The notes: generated by a model not told the origin, from the letters alone. A DNA stretch of 64,000 bases from Celeribacter baekdonensis (GCF_003047105.1 NZ_CP028475.1:1426001-1490000); one strand, 5' to 3'; shown: positions 37,099-49,472, counted from the stretch's first letter. Made by a program: numbers and translations.

Positions 37099-38528
37099 TT
37101 AGGGTGCGTAGCTCCTGTCATCGCCTCAAAAAGATCGGCATATGTGCCTGCCGATGCGTTCCAACCGACGGGTTGTGCCATGGCATTGTCCATCATTTTG
37201 GTCCAGACATCAGGCTTGCGGTAGAGCGCGCAGAGATGGTTGAGCGCCTGGGTCAGCGCCAAGGTCGTGACCGGGTGAAATTGCACCCCCGTGGCAACGC
37301 CTTGCGCCAGTGCTGCGGCATTGGCATTGATCACCGTATCGGCCAACCCGCCCGTCAGCGAGACCAACGGCAAGGTGCCAAACCGCAACCCATACATTTG
37401 CGTCAAGCCACAGGGTTCAAAGCGCGAGGGCACCAAAATCGCGTCCCCACCTTCGATCAAACGACGGGCGAAGGCTTCGTCATAGCCAATCCGCACCGCC
37501 ACACCCGCAGAACGCAAAGCGGCATCGCGGAAGGCGGATTCAAACGCGCTATCGCCCGACCCCAAAAGCGCCAATTGCCCGCCCTGCTGCAACAATGTTG
37601 GCAGCGCTTCGAGCAAAAGATCAAAGCCCTTTTGCCCGGTCAACCGCGAGATCACCACGCAGAGCGGCCCCTCACTGGCCGGACCGGAGTTTGGCAGGCC
37701 AAGCTCGTCGCGCAGCGCGGCCTTATATTTGGCTTTGCCTTTTGGGGTCTTGTAACTTGGCGACCAGACCTCTTCGTCGATGCCATTGAGAATGCCGACA
37801 AAATCCGAACCGCGCGCGGCCAAAACGCCCTCCATCCCCATGCCATATTCGCCTGTCATCAACTCGGCGGCATAGGTGGGTGAGACGGTGGAGACCTTGG
37901 TCGCGCCAATAATCCCGGCTTTGAGCGCCGAAATCTGACCCCAATATTCATAGCCACCGGGGCTAAACCCGGGACGCGGCAGGCCCAGCGTGTCGATCAG
38001 ATCGGCCGAACAACAGCCTTGAAAGGCGATGTTGTGAATGGTCATCAGCGTCTTGACCCGCTCAGCCGCCCCCAATTCGCGCAGGTACACCGGGGTCAAT
38101 CCGGCCTGCCAATCATGCAGATGCAAGACCTCGGGCACCCAGCCTTCGATCCCGTGCGCCGCAATCATCGCCGCGGCCAATGAGAGCGCGGCAAAGCGTT
38201 GCGGGTTGTCGGCCCAATCATAGCCACCGGGGCCGGTATAGAGCGATCCGTCACGGTCATAGAGATGCGGGGCATCCAAAATATAAAGTACAGTGTCGCC
38301 CAATGTTGCGCGGCGAATTTGGGCCGAACCACCGAAGAAATCATGGATGTCAAACACCGGCTCAGCACCCGGCCGGGCCGTCAAAACCGCGCGATAGCCC
38401 GGCAAAAGCGTACGCATGTCCACGCCATGCGCCGCCAATGCGCCGGGCAAAGCCCCGGCCACATCGGCCAATCCCCCGGTTTTCACCAGGGGCACACATT
38501 CGGACGTGACGGAGAGAACCCGTGTCAT
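37095..38528 (-). CDS. glgA: Glycogen synthase (ADP-glucose)
   Basis: 477 residues from ATG 38528, overlapping the glgC stop; the frame extends upstream to 38600 only within glgC. The ADP-glucose loop [16 protein letters not shown] begins near residue 15, and the GT5 C-terminal signature [18 protein letters not shown] lies near residue 375. GT-B fold glucosyltransferase, which extends alpha-1,4 chains. Operon neighbours supply its substrate (GlgC) and branch its product (GlgB). Confidence 0.94.
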   Translation of the reverse strand: MTRVLSVTSECVPLVKTGGLADVAGALPGALAAHGVDMRTLLPGYRAVLTARPGAEPVFDIHDFFGGSAQIRRATLGDTVLYILDAPHLYDRDGSLYTGPGGYDWADNPQRFAALSLAAAMIAAHGIEGWVPEVLHLHDWQAGLTPVYLRELGAAERVKTLMTIHNIAFQGCCSADLIDTLGLPRPGFSPGGYEYWGQISALKAGIIGATKVSTVSPTYAAELMTGEYGMGMEGVLAARGSDFVGILNGIDEEVWSPSYKTPKGKAKYKAALRDELGLPNSGPASEGPLCVVISRLTGQKGFDLLLEALPTLLQQGGQLALLGSGDSAFESAFRDAALRSAGVAVRIGYDEAFARRLIEGGDAILVPSRFEPCGLTQMYGLRFGTLPLVSLTGGLADTVINANAAALAQGVATGVQFHPVTTLALTQALNHLCALYRKPDVWTKMMDNAMAQPVGWNASAGTYADLFEAMTGATHPK

Positions 38529-39799
38529 AGGCCTTTGGCCCTCCGGTTCAGCATGTCTTGGGTGATCAAGGTGATCCCGCCCGGTGACACCCGAAACCAT
38601 TTGGCATCCACTTCGGGATCTTCTCCGACCACAAGCCCCTCTGGGATATGAACGCCGCGATCAATCACCACGTTTTTAAGCCGCGCATGACGCGCCACAT
38701 TCACATAGGGCAAAACCACGGCGCCCTCCAAAGAGGCATAGGAATTGGTGGTCACATGGGTGAACAACAGGCTTTCGCGGATTTCCGTCCCCGAAATGAT
38801 GCAGCCCCCCGAGACCATCGAACTCACCGCCGTACCGCGCCGATCCGGGCGGTCATGGATGAATTTTGCCGGTGGCGTGTTCTCGGAATAACTCCAAATC
38901 GGCCAACTGCGGTCCCACAGATCAAGCTCGGGGGTGAAATCGGTCAGGTCGATATTGGCCTTCCAATAGGCGTCAATCGTACCGACATCGCGCCAATAGG
39001 CCGGGGCGTCGGGGTGGCGGATGCAACTGTCGGTGAAACGATGCGCCTGCGCTTTGCCCTTGGCCACGATGTCGGGGATCATGTCGTTGCCAAAGTCGTG
39101 GCTGGAGGTTTGATCCTCCATGTCTTCCAACAGCCGTTCGCGCAGGAATTTCCAGTTGAACACATAGATGCCCATCGAGGCGAGCGCGTTTTTCTCATCG
39201 CCCGGAATGCCCGGAGGATCGGCGGGTTTTTCCAAAAACTCGGTGATCCGGTCCGTGCCATCCACCGCCATCACGCCAAAGGCCGAGGCCTGTTTGCGGT
39301 CCACGGTCAGACAGCCGATGGTCACATCCGCGCCGCTGTCGACGTGATGTTGGATCATCAACTCGTAATCCATCTTATAGATGTGATCGCCCGCAAGGAT
39401 CAGGATGTAATCGACATCATAACTGTCGATGATGTCGATGTTTTGCGCCACGGCGTCGGCTGTACCGCGATACCATGTGCTTTCTTCATAGCGCTGCGAG
39501 GCGGGTAAAATGTCCAAAAATTCATTGCGTTCGGCGCGGAAAAATGTCCAACCGCGTTGGATGTGGCGGATCAGAGAGTGGGCTTTGTATTGCGTCGCAA
39601 TCGCCATTTTGCGGATGCCGGAGTTGAGCGCATTGGAGAGCGCAAAATCGACGATCCGGGTTTTGCCACCAAAATACACCGCCGGTTTCACCCGCGAATT
39701 GGTCAGTTCCTGAAGCCGCGAACCGCGCCCCCCCGCCAACACGAACGCCATGGTCCGATTGGCCAGTCTGTTGCGCGTCTGTGTTTGTGTCTGTGTCAT
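38525..39799 (-). CDS. glgC: Glucose-1-phosphate adenylyltransferase
   Basis: 424 residues from ATG 39799, preceded by AAGGTGGAGG; a GTG 18 nt earlier (39817) is the alternative. The nucleotide-binding loop is [29 protein letters not shown] is the catalytic Asp region and FLEKP the sugar-phosphate site. The C-terminal left-handed beta-helix carries [19 protein letters not shown]. It makes ADP-glucose, the committed step, and is normally allosterically controlled by glycolytic intermediates. Confidence 0.94.
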   Translation of the reverse strand: MTQTQTQTRNRLANRTMAFVLAGGRGSRLQELTNSRVKPAVYFGGKTRIVDFALSNALNSGIRKMAIATQYKAHSLIRHIQRGWTFFRAERNEFLDILPASQRYEESTWYRGTADAVAQNIDIIDSYDVDYILILAGDHIYKMDYELMIQHHVDSGADVTIGCLTVDRKQASAFGVMAVDGTDRITEFLEKPADPPGIPGDEKNALASMGIYVFNWKFLRERLLEDMEDQTSSHDFGNDMIPDIVAKGKAQAHRFTDSCIRHPDAPAYWRDVGTIDAYWKANIDLTDFTPELDLWDRSWPIWSYSENTPPAKFIHDRPDRRGTAVSSMVSGGCIISGTEIRESLLFTHVTTNSYASLEGAVVLPYVNVARHARLKNVVIDRGVHIPEGLVVGEDPEVDAKWFRVSPGGITLITQDMLNRRAKGL

Positions 39800-39846
39800 T
39801 CCTCCACCTTTCCGCACCCCGAGCCCCTGCCTTTCGGCTCAGACCG

Positions 39847-42039
39847 TCATGCTTTGTCTTTGATAAAGACCATTGTTGAGAGTGGCGGCACGGTGATCTC
39901 CGCTGTCGCAGGCTGTCCGTGCCACTCGCCCTTCGTGGCGGTGATCCGCCCCAGATTGCCGCGGCCTCCGCCACCGTAGCATTCTGCATCTGTATTGATC
40001 GCCTCGCGCCAGACGCCCTCTTGCGGAAAGCCGAGCTTATAGGCGCTGCGTTCGAGCGGCGTGAAATTACACACCACGACGACTTCGGCATCGTCAGCTC
40101 CGCCGCGCCTGATCCACGCGTAGATCGAATGTGCCGCGTCATTGGCCTCAATCCATTGGAACCCGTCCGGGTCGCAATCCTTGGCGTAAAGCGCGGGCGT
40201 GGCGCGGTAGAGCGCGTTGAGATCGCGCACCACGTCCTGGACGCCTTGGTGCATGTGATAGACCAGACAGGCCCAATCAATCTCACCATCATGGCTCCAC
40301 TCTTGCCATTGGCCAAACTCTTGCCCCATGAACAAAAGCTTTTTGCCCGGATGCGCCCACATGAACCCATAATAGGCCCGCAGATTGGCGAATTTTTCCC
40401 ATTCCGAGCCGGGCATTTTATGGATCATCGAGCCTTTGCCATGCACCACTTCGTCATGGCTGATCGGCAGGATGAAGTTTTCCGAGAACGCGTAATGCAG
40501 ACCAAAGGTCATCTGGTGATGATGGTGTTTGCGATGCACCGGATCGAGCGCCATGTAAGACAGCGTGTCGTTCATCCAGCCCATGTTCCATTTGTAACCA
40601 AAGCCAAGCCCGCCCCCATCCACTGGCGCGGAAACACCCGGATAGGCGGTGCTTTCCTCAGCCACAGTCATGATGCCGGGCACCTCGCCATAGGACAGCG
40701 TGTTCATGCTCTGAAGCATGTGGATCGCCTCAAGATTTTCCCGCCCACCGTGGATGTTCGGAATCCATTCGCCCTCTTTGCGCGAATAATCGCGGTAGAT
40801 CATCGACGCCACGGCATCCACCCGCAGCCCGTCAATGTGATATTCTTCAAACCAATAAAGCGCATTCGAGGTCAGAAAATTTTCCACCTCGTGACGACCG
40901 TAATTGTAGATCAGCGTGTTCCAATCTTGGTGGAACCCCTCGCGCGGATCGGCGTGTTCATACAAAGGCGTGCCATCGAATTGCGCCAAGCCATGCACAT
41001 CGGTCGGGAAATGCCCCGGCACCCAATCAAGCAAGATACCAAGCCCCGCCTCATGCGCCGCTTCAACCAGATCGCGGAACTCATGTGGCGGGCCAAAGCG
41101 GATGGTGGGGGCAAAAAGTCCGACGGGTTGATAGCCCCAAGAGCCGTCAAATGGATACTCAGAAATCGGCATCAATTCGATATGAGTGAACCCCATGTAT
41201 GTCACATAGTCGATCAGCTCAACGGCGGCCTCTTTATAGGAGATCGGACGCCCGTCATCCTTGCGCCGCCAGGAGCCAAGATGCACCTCATAAATCGAGA
41301 TGGCCTGATCGCGCTTTTGCGCCTCGGCGCGGCTTTCCATCCACGGCCCATCGGACCAGCCATAGCCCGAAATATCGCGTACGACAGAGGCGGTTTCGGG
41401 CGGGTGCTGACTGCCAAAGCCGACCGGATCGGCTTTGAGGTGGAGGCCATCCTGCGCATCCAAAATCTCGTATTTATAGGCTGCCCCCTCGCCCACACCC
41501 GGCATGAAAATTTCCCAAACGCCAGTGCCGCCGCGTTTGCGCATCACATGCCGCCGCCCGTCCCAAGCGTTGAAATCGCCAACCACGGAAACCCGTTTCG
41601 CATTCGGTGCCCAAACGGCGAAATGCGTACCATGGACGCCCTCATGGGTCATCACATGGGCACCAAGCGCGGTCCAAAGCCGATTGTGATTGCCCTCACC
41701 CAACAGATATTCGTCAAGCTCGCCCAACACCGGCCCAAAACGATACGCATCTTCGACCTGCCACTCCGTTTTGCCTTTTTGGCCGATCAAAACATAGGGC
41801 TTGGTGCCAGATACGGCGCCGTGAAACAGGCCCCGATAGCCCGCGACCGAGGCCAGAGGCGACAGTTTGCCCGCGCTGAGCGCCGACATCGCCTCCGCCC
41901 CCGGATCATAACAGGTTACCGTGCGAATCCGGCCCTTTTTATGTGGACCTAAAATGGCGAAAGGATCATCAAACCGCCCCGCACAGATCTGCGCCAGAAC
42001 CGTGGCATCTGCGAAACTCTTTTGATCTGTCTGTGCCAT
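39847..42039 (-). CDS. glgB: 1,4-alpha-glucan branching enzyme
   Basis: 730 residues from ATG 42039, behind AAAGGAAAATCAG; the frame is open further upstream but without a ribosome site. There is an extra N-terminal CBM48-like domain, then GDFNAWDGRRHVM and the GH13 motifs DWVPGHFPTD, LRVDAVASMIY (nucleophile Asp), VAEESTAYPG (Glu) and PISHDEVVHGKGSM. It introduces alpha-1,6 branches into glycogen. It lies 62 nt after glgP and 47 nt before glgC. Confidence 0.94.
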   Translation of the reverse strand: MAQTDQKSFADATVLAQICAGRFDDPFAILGPHKKGRIRTVTCYDPGAEAMSALSAGKLSPLASVAGYRGLFHGAVSGTKPYVLIGQKGKTEWQVEDAYRFGPVLGELDEYLLGEGNHNRLWTALGAHVMTHEGVHGTHFAVWAPNAKRVSVVGDFNAWDGRRHVMRKRGGTGVWEIFMPGVGEGAAYKYEILDAQDGLHLKADPVGFGSQHPPETASVVRDISGYGWSDGPWMESRAEAQKRDQAISIYEVHLGSWRRKDDGRPISYKEAAVELIDYVTYMGFTHIELMPISEYPFDGSWGYQPVGLFAPTIRFGPPHEFRDLVEAAHEAGLGILLDWVPGHFPTDVHGLAQFDGTPLYEHADPREGFHQDWNTLIYNYGRHEVENFLTSNALYWFEEYHIDGLRVDAVASMIYRDYSRKEGEWIPNIHGGRENLEAIHMLQSMNTLSYGEVPGIMTVAEESTAYPGVSAPVDGGGLGFGYKWNMGWMNDTLSYMALDPVHRKHHHHQMTFGLHYAFSENFILPISHDEVVHGKGSMIHKMPGSEWEKFANLRAYYGFMWAHPGKKLLFMGQEFGQWQEWSHDGEIDWACLVYHMHQGVQDVVRDLNALYRATPALYAKDCDPDGFQWIEANDAAHSIYAWIRRGGADDAEVVVVCNFTPLERSAYKLGFPQEGVWREAINTDAECYGGGGRGNLGRITATKGEWHGQPATAEITVPPLSTMVFIKDKA

Positions 42040-42101
42040 CTGATTTTCCTTTATTTGATGGCACCTTAGGGGATTCCAAGAACCAATCAACTGTTTGATT
42101 T

Positions 42102-44495
<2,394 letters not shown>

Positions 44496-44551
44496 GGGTC
44501 ACCTTAAATTATGTTAAGAACCAAAGCGGATCTTAAGGGGGAGGGTCATTT

Positions 44552-44578
44552 TTTCCTAAGCCACATCAGCTTAGGAAA
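44552..44578. repeat. Perfect 10-bp inverted repeat upstream of glgP
   Basis: TTTCCTAAGC (44552-44561) and GCTTAGGAAA (44569-44578) flank a 7-nt spacer, 57-83 nt before the glgP start. It could be a dimeric-regulator operator or a leader hairpin. A second, smaller CTTAA/TTAAG palindrome lies at 44504-44519. Confidence 0.6.
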
Positions 44579-44650
44579 GCAAGCTATGGCAAATCCTAGA
44601 CGGCCGCTGGCACTGCTATTGCCCTGTTTATAGTCATTTTCTGATGCATT

Positions 44651-44683
44651 CCTTAATCCACCTCAAATGAGAACCGATTAAGG
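44651..44683. repeat. Second inverted repeat upstream of glgP
   Basis: CCTTAATC (44651-44658) and GATTAAGG (44676-44683) are perfect 8-bp arms separated by 17 nt, a spacing compatible with one-and-a-half to two and a half helical turns between operator half sites. Confidence 0.5.
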
Positions 44684-45076
44684 CGCGTTTATGCTTTATT
44701 TTCAGTATATCTTTTATCCACCACAATGAAAGCCCACCGCCCTAAGAGCTATGCCATCTATGCGGATGTGGATCACGATTTCATGACAAGACGCCAAATG
44801 ACCAGGGCGCGTCTGTATGCGGCAAAGTCGGCTTGAGTAATTGCCGTGGCTCCACGGACCGTCGAACATCAAGGTTCAGCCGAGCATGGCATCGACCACT
44901 GTTTCGCCCAGACTGTCATCGAGGTCGCGGGCAATCAATCCAAACGTGTGGCTCTCGAACGATACCCAAAATGGATTCACCCCTATCGAACCTTGCCGAT
45001 GGCCACATGGCACAACCGAGCCAACAACCAGCGGCTTAAGAATTACAAAACATGGGAGCTATTTGGGACATGAGTT

Positions 45077-45096
45077 ACACTTTCTGTAGAAAGTGT
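45077..45096. repeat. Hairpin directly after the tRNA-Leu 3' end
   Basis: ACACTTTCT (45077-45085) and AGAAAGTGT (45088-45096) form a perfect 9-bp palindrome abutting the CCA end of the tRNA. It may stop transcription or guide 3' processing; there is no T-run. Confidence 0.45.
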
Positions 45097-45183
45097 TGGT
45101 GCGGTCGAGAAGACTCGAACTTCCACGGGTGTTACCCCACAGCGACCTCAACGCTGCGCGTCTACCAATTCCGCCACGACCGC
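45097..45183 (-). tRNA. tRNA-Leu (anticodon GAG)
   Basis: 87 nt on the minus strand. The acceptor stem GCGGTCG pairs with CGACCGC, and the CCA is encoded. The D-arm is GGCGGAATTGGTAGACGC. The anticodon arm is CAGCG-TTGAGGT-CGCTG, with GAG at positions 34-36. A long class II variable arm (GGGGTAACACCC) and the T-arm GTTCGAGTC follow. All elements of a leucine tRNA are present. Confidence 0.95.
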
Positions 45184-45394
45184 ACAGTCTTGACTTGGTG
45201 AGGGGCTATGTAGCGAAGCGGTTCGGGGAAGTGAAGAGGAAAAATCGGGCGATCCTCACTTTTTCTGATTTTTTTCAAACGGCGGGCTTTGGCATATCAA
45301 TTGCACCGGAAACGCCATCCTCACGCGGCGCAATGGCACATAGAGTTTCGCCAAGATGCGCCCAGAGGAACCGCCCACCTGACGCTCCTCGCCC

Positions 45395-45421
45395 AAAGAA
45401 AGGCCGCCCAGTGGGCGGCCT
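45395..45421 (-). terminator. Terminator after the peptidoglycan-binding-domain gene
   Basis: On the minus strand AGGCCGCCC pairs with GGGCGGCCT around a 3-nt loop (45401-45421), followed by TTTCTTT. It lies 36 nt beyond the stop at 45457. Nothing else is recognised in 45184-45394. Confidence 0.75.
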
Positions 45422-45456
45422 AGCAAAACATTCAGAGCATCCCGTGATTGGAGCCG

Positions 45457-46812
45457 TTATTCCGTGATCGAAAACGCGGGCAAAGCGGTGCCAGAGGCCG
45501 GAACCACCGGAGCCGGGGCCGAAATCGCCGCGCCGCTCAAAGACATGGATGCTTTGCGCAAGAGACCCGCACGCTCTGCCTGACCGGGCGCAAAGACGGC
45601 CGGTACACCTGTTGCCAACGCCGTGAGCGTATCGTCATACCACGCCTGAGCCAGATCCGGCCGCTGGGTGACGCCAACGCCTTGGCTCAGGTGATGGCCC
45701 AGAAGTTCGCCATATGCACGTTCGCCCACAGCCACCAACATCAGCGACGAGGCCAAAGCCACATCCATATTGTCGGTGCGGTAGCCCACGGAGAGACAGA
45801 TTTTCGCCGTTCCCGCCAATTGCGCCGGAGACATGCCGGAGTTCAGCACGAAATTCGAAGTCTCCGCCAAAACCGCATCACGCGGTTTGATCGAGAGGGC
45901 CGCAACCTGCGCCGCCATCGGCGGGGCGAGACCTTCGCATTGAGCGGCGATTTGATCCGGGGTAAAGCCCTGAACCTTGGAAATCATGTCCTCACCCTGC
46001 GAGATCGCGTAGGTGCGCGCCAAGCAAAACTGTTCGTTCAGGGCCTGATTGGCATCCACCATGGAGGCTTCGGTGACGAACCCGCCATTGGAGTTGGTCA
46101 ACAGGCTGACCTTGTTGCAATGCGACGCGAGCGACACCTGCGTGCCCGCCCCAAGGAAGCTGGGCATGCTCGACTCAGGAGTTGCCGCTGCGAAACTCGG
46201 CATGGTGGCCGCCGCGGGAGCGGGCGCGGCCGCCATTGTGGCCGGTGTTTGCGGTGCAGGCATGACCGGGTTCACCACAACGGTGGTGCCCGGCATGGTG
46301 GCCATGGTTGCGCCCCCTGCCCCGCCTGACGCCATTTCAGTGCGGTACATTTTCAAAAGACCACGGGTGCCTTCGGGATTGGAGGCCACGAGTTGTGTGG
46401 TTTGATACCCGCCCGCCTGCGCGCGATTGTACGACGAGATCAACAGCTCCTGTTCAAAGGGCGACAACTGACCGGTGATCGGATAGCCAAGATAGACCTG
46501 ATAGGCCGACACCGCATCGCGGGTCTTTTTGCCAAGCTGGCCATCGACAGAGCCCGCATTAAAGCCGAAATAATTGAGCGAGGCCTGAATTTCCTTGCCT
46601 TCTTGCGTTGATGGCAAACGGGGGCGGGAATAGGTCCGCGTGCTGGTTGTTTTCTTTTTCGGTTGCTGACTGGCCGCGCCAAGCAGCCCGCCGATCACCG
46701 CACCGGCCAGAAAATCACCACCATCGGCCTGAACACGCGTTGTTGTGCCCAGCATCATCCCAGCCGCAAGCGCCGCCGATACAAAATGTTTGAATACTTT
46801 TTGATTGGACAT
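45457..46812 (-). CDS. Secreted protein with a peptidoglycan-binding-1 domain
   Basis: 451 residues. The signal peptide is KHFVSAALAAGMMLGTTTRVQA. A Gly-rich DFLAGAVIGGLLGAAS stretch resembles a glycine-zipper membrane insert. The PG_binding_1 repeat is QASLNYFGFNAGSVDGQLGKKT, then DAVSAYQVYLGYPITGQLS. A Pro/Ala-rich linker (about 160-215) separates it from an unrecognised helical C-terminal domain of about 230 residues. Likely a periplasmic or outer-membrane protein bound to the cell wall. Monocistronic, diverging from lipB. Confidence 0.7.
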   Translation of the reverse strand: MSNQKVFKHFVSAALAAGMMLGTTTRVQADGGDFLAGAVIGGLLGAASQQPKKKTTSTRTYSRPRLPSTQEGKEIQASLNYFGFNAGSVDGQLGKKTRDAVSAYQVYLGYPITGQLSPFEQELLISSYNRAQAGGYQTTQLVASNPEGTRGLLKMYRTEMASGGAGGATMATMPGTTVVVNPVMPAPQTPATMAAAPAPAAATMPSFAAATPESSMPSFLGAGTQVSLASHCNKVSLLTNSNGGFVTEASMVDANQALNEQFCLARTYAISQGEDMISKVQGFTPDQIAAQCEGLAPPMAAQVAALSIKPRDAVLAETSNFVLNSGMSPAQLAGTAKICLSVGYRTDNMDVALASSLMLVAVGERAYGELLGHHLSQGVGVTQRPDLAQAWYDDTLTALATGVPAVFAPGQAERAGLLRKASMSLSGAAISAPAPVVPASGTALPAFSITE

Positions 46813-47038
46813 ACTTGTCCCTCCCCGCCAAATGACTCACTAAACTTCGCTTAGGATAGCACACAGCTTCGTGATCCCAAGGTTTATTCGCCGCATGGGC
46901 CTTCATTGCATATTCCGGGTTAGCAAATCGTAAGCAAAACACGAGTTTCCCCGCACGCCCCCTTTTCTGTCCCTGCCGCGCAAGATACACCCAAAACACA
47001 TCCCCCGAAGCACAGAGTCAGCCGCGAAGGATAGAGAC

Positions 47039-47689
47039 ATGGTCGAATGGCGCATTTCAGACGGGTTGACCGATTACATGTTCGCCGCCACCGAAATGGA
47101 GGCCCGCGCCGATGCCATTGCGCGCGGCGAGGCGGACGAGTTGATTTGGCTGTTGGAACACCCGCCTTTGTACACCGCAGGCAGCTCCGCCAAGCGCGAG
47201 GATTTGGTCGATCCCGACCGTTTCCCGGTCTATGACACCCGTCGCGGCGGGCAATATACCTATCACGGTCCGGGTCAGCGGGTCGCCTATGCGATGCTCG
47301 ATCTCAACACACGCGGCAAAGATGTGCGCAAATTCGTCGCCAATATGGAGGCTTGGGTGATCGCCGCGCTGGCCGAATTCAACGTCACGGGCGAAATCCG
47401 CGCGGGGCGGGTTGGCGTTTGGGTGGTGCGCGAGGACAAGCCGCTGACCCTGACCGGGCAAAAGCCCGAGGACAAAATCGCCGCCATCGGATTGCGCATT
47501 CGCAAATGGGTGTCCTTTCACGGGCTGTCGATCAATGTCGACCCCGATTTGAGCCATTTCGACGGCATCGTGCCCTGTGGCATCCGCGAACATGGCGTGA
47601 CATCTTTGGTGGATCTGGGTCTGCCTGTGACGATGGAGGACGTGGACGTCGCCCTGAAACGCGCCTTTTCCGAGGTTTTTGGCGACTAA
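47039..47689 (+). CDS. lipB: Octanoyl-[acyl-carrier-protein]-protein N-octanoyltransferase
   Basis: 216 residues. [21 protein letters not shown] is the octanoyl-binding signature. The catalytic pair is the Lys in [17 protein letters not shown] and Cys180 in [12 protein letters not shown]. It attaches octanoate from ACP to lipoyl domains, the first step of lipoate assembly before LipA. Start ATG 47039 follows AAGGA. Monocistronic, divergent from the peptidoglycan-binding gene. Confidence 0.95.
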   Translation: MVEWRISDGLTDYMFAATEMEARADAIARGEADELIWLLEHPPLYTAGSSAKREDLVDPDRFPVYDTRRGGQYTYHGPGQRVAYAMLDLNTRGKDVRKFVANMEAWVIAALAEFNVTGEIRAGRVGVWVVREDKPLTLTGQKPEDKIAAIGLRIRKWVSFHGLSINVDPDLSHFDGIVPCGIREHGVTSLVDLGLPVTMEDVDVALKRAFSEVFGD

Positions 47690-47808
47690 GCCCAGATGGC
47701 GGCGGGATGCGACATTGGTCGAAGGTGCGACAATACTGGACTGGCACAGAGGCCCAGACGCGCTATTGTGATCATTGGACACATGAATCAGTCGGGAGAC
47801 ACAACCCT

Positions 47809-48351
47809 ATGACCAAACTATCCGGGACCAAACTTTTTGCCCTCACCGCCGCCGCCCTGATGGCAACCTCCACCGCCGCTTTCGCCGGTGATGCGGAAGC
47901 CGGCGCGAAAGAGTTCAACAAATGCAAATCCTGCCACATGATTGCAAACGGCGATGACATCATCGTCAAAGGCGGCAGAACCGGCCCGAACCTCTACGGC
48001 GTGATCGGCCGCCCGGTCGCCTCCTACGAGGGCTTCAAATATGGCGACGGCATCTTGGCCGTGGGCGCGACTGGCAAGGTTTGGGACGAAGCGTCTTTGA
48101 TCGAATACGTTGCCGATCCGACCGCCTATATCGACACGCATGGTGGCTCTGGCCGCTCGAAAATGACCTTTAAGCTGAAAGACGGCACCAACGTGGCCGC
48201 CTATCTCGCCACCTTCTCGACGATGTCCGACGAAGGAGCCTCTGATGACGGGGCTGAGGCCGCTGACTCCATGGACACAGACATGGATGAAACCAAAGGT
48301 CAGGAGCACAACCAAGAGGGCGAGCACACTCAGTCTGGCGCATCCAACTGA
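47809..48351 (+). CDS. Periplasmic class I c-type cytochrome with an acidic tail
   Basis: 180 residues. The signal peptide is MTKLSGTKLFALTAAALMAT up to AFA. Cys39-Lys-Ser-Cys42-His43 binds heme c, and a Met ligand is probably in SGRSKMTFKL. The fold resembles alphaproteobacterial cytochrome c2/c550 (GRTGPNLYGVIGRPVASYEGFKYGD). The last ~35 residues are Asp/Glu-rich and low-complexity, an uncommon addition. Likely electron carrier between the bc1 complex and a terminal oxidase; ctaD lies beyond the IS element. A strong terminator follows. Confidence 0.85.
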   Translation: MTKLSGTKLFALTAAALMATSTAAFAGDAEAGAKEFNKCKSCHMIANGDDIIVKGGRTGPNLYGVIGRPVASYEGFKYGDGILAVGATGKVWDEASLIEYVADPTAYIDTHGGSGRSKMTFKLKDGTNVAAYLATFSTMSDEGASDDGAEAADSMDTDMDETKGQEHNQEGEHTQSGASN

Positions 48352-48377
48352 TCGAGCTTTTGCTTTGCGACAGGATC

Positions 48378-48407
48378 AAACGCCGCTCCTTTTGGGGCGG
48401 CGTTTTT
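48378..48407 (+). terminator. Terminator after the cytochrome gene
   Basis: AAACGCCGC (48378-48386) pairs with GCGGCGTTT (from 48397) and runs into T5. Confidence 0.8.
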
Positions 48408-48492
48408 GGTTCGGGAAAAGAACGCGGAATGGGGGGGAAGGACAGCCTGACCCAGCGTGATGTGACGTAGCTCACCCAGAAACCCGCATCTA

Positions 48493-49322
48493 GGGTGTGA
48501 ACCCAATTCCTTGTCTTGCTGAAATGGGCTCTTCATGATTCATCTGCGGAAAACAGGTGCATGATGGCGAGATTTGATCTGAGCGACGAAGAATGGGCTG
48601 CAATCCGGCCTCATTTACCCAAACAAGGGCGCGGTCCGCAGCGCAAGGATGACAGAACAGTCTTGAATGGCATTTTCTATGTTCTGCGCACGGGGGCGCC
48701 GTGGCGCGATCTGCCGGACCGGTATGGCCCGCGCACGACTGTTTACAACCGCTATGTCCGCTGGGGTGAGCGCGGGATTTGGCAAGGGATATTTGATGTG
48801 CTGGCGACGGAATGTGAGGACGCGCTGATCTTCATTGATAGTTCAATCGTCAAGGCACACCGGGCGGCAGCAGGCTCAAAAGGGGGGAGTTGGCGCAAGG
48901 TATTGGACGCTCACGCGGCGGTCGCGGCAGCAAGGTTCACGTCGCCGTAGACCATCGCGGCCTGCCTCTACGGTTCGCGATTACAGGCGCACAAAGGCAT
49001 GATAGCAAGGTATTTGGTTCATTTGTCGGCTGGCAAAAACAGCCGACAGCTATCGTCGCAGACAAAGCCTATGGCTCAAAAGCCATCCGCCAAACCATCG
49101 CTGACGAAGGCGCATTGGCAGTGATCCCATCCAAGTCAAACGCCCGCATCCACATCCCACATGACCCCGACATCTACGCCCAGCGAAACCTTGTAGAGCG
49201 GTTCTTCTGCCGCATGAAAGACATGCGAAGGCTAACAACGAGATACGAAAAGTTGAAACGCAACTTCCTGTCGATGGTCCATATCTTTGCAATCAGATGT
49301 TGGCTGAATTGAGTCCACACCC
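48493..49322 (+). mobile_element. IS5-family insertion sequence (IS427-like), about 830 bp
   Basis: The ends are imperfect inverted repeats: GGGTGTGAACCCAATTCC at the left and, reading inward from the right, GGGTGTGGACTCAATTC. TA flanks both ends (48491-48492 and 49323-49324), in a CTAG context, as expected of an IS5-group target duplication. It carries one two-frame transposase. It separates the c-type cytochrome gene from ctaD and lies just downstream of the cytochrome terminator, so it disrupts no gene I can see. Confidence 0.85.
48561..49312 (+). CDS. IS5-family transposase in two frames joined by a -1 shift
   Basis: The first frame starts MMARFDLSDEEWAAIRPHLP and carries the DUF4096 N-terminal domain and the first catalytic Asp in FIDSS. 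It runs to HRAAAGSKGG. The second frame, one base back, continues LAQGIGRSRGGRGSKVHVAVD and ends with the Glu region NLVERFFCRMKDMRRL. The frames meet at AAAA-GGGGGG (48878-48887). IS427-group elements commonly use a -1 frameshift here, so the gene may be fully functional. A lost G in the run is the alternative explanation. Confidence 0.85.
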
Positions 49323-49409
49323 TAGTTCAGACCTCTGTAGGCTGGGAACGGGCGTTACGCGGCATTCTAGAACAATACCGAACAGCTTTGAGCCATGTTC
49401 TGTGCTCAT

Positions 49410-49441
49410 ATTCCCAAGTGTGATCATTCCCAAGTGTGATC
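49410..49441. repeat. Tandem duplication of a 16-bp unit
   Basis: ATTCCCAAGTGTGATC occurs twice in direct succession at 49410-49425 and 49426-49441. Confidence 0.85.
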
Positions 49442-49445
49442 AGTG

Positions 49446-49472
49446 CAATTTGAGCCGATGACGCTCAAATTG
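49446..49472. repeat. Perfect 10-bp inverted repeat
   Basis: CAATTTGAGC (49446-49455) and GCTCAAATTG (49463-49472) flank a 7-nt loop, immediately after the tandem duplication. No T-run follows; function unknown. Confidence 0.7.

Larger units (their letters stand above)
44496..45096. other. Non-coding, repeat-rich region between glgP and tRNA-Leu
   Basis: About 600 nt that are lower in GC than the flanks, carrying several inverted repeats (listed separately), a near-DnaA word TTATCCACC around 44715 and three overlapping short frames between 44833 and 45089. The three frames have no shared family that I recognise, and at most one could be real. The frame from 44846 ends NRANNQRLKNYKTW and might be the tail of a transposase, but I cannot support it. 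It probably contains the glg promoter. Confidence 0.5.

Noticed and set aside
44833..45089. Three overlapping frames in the glgP-tRNA gap
   Set aside because: No frame has a ribosome site plus a family match. One might be a transposase tail, but I could not support it.
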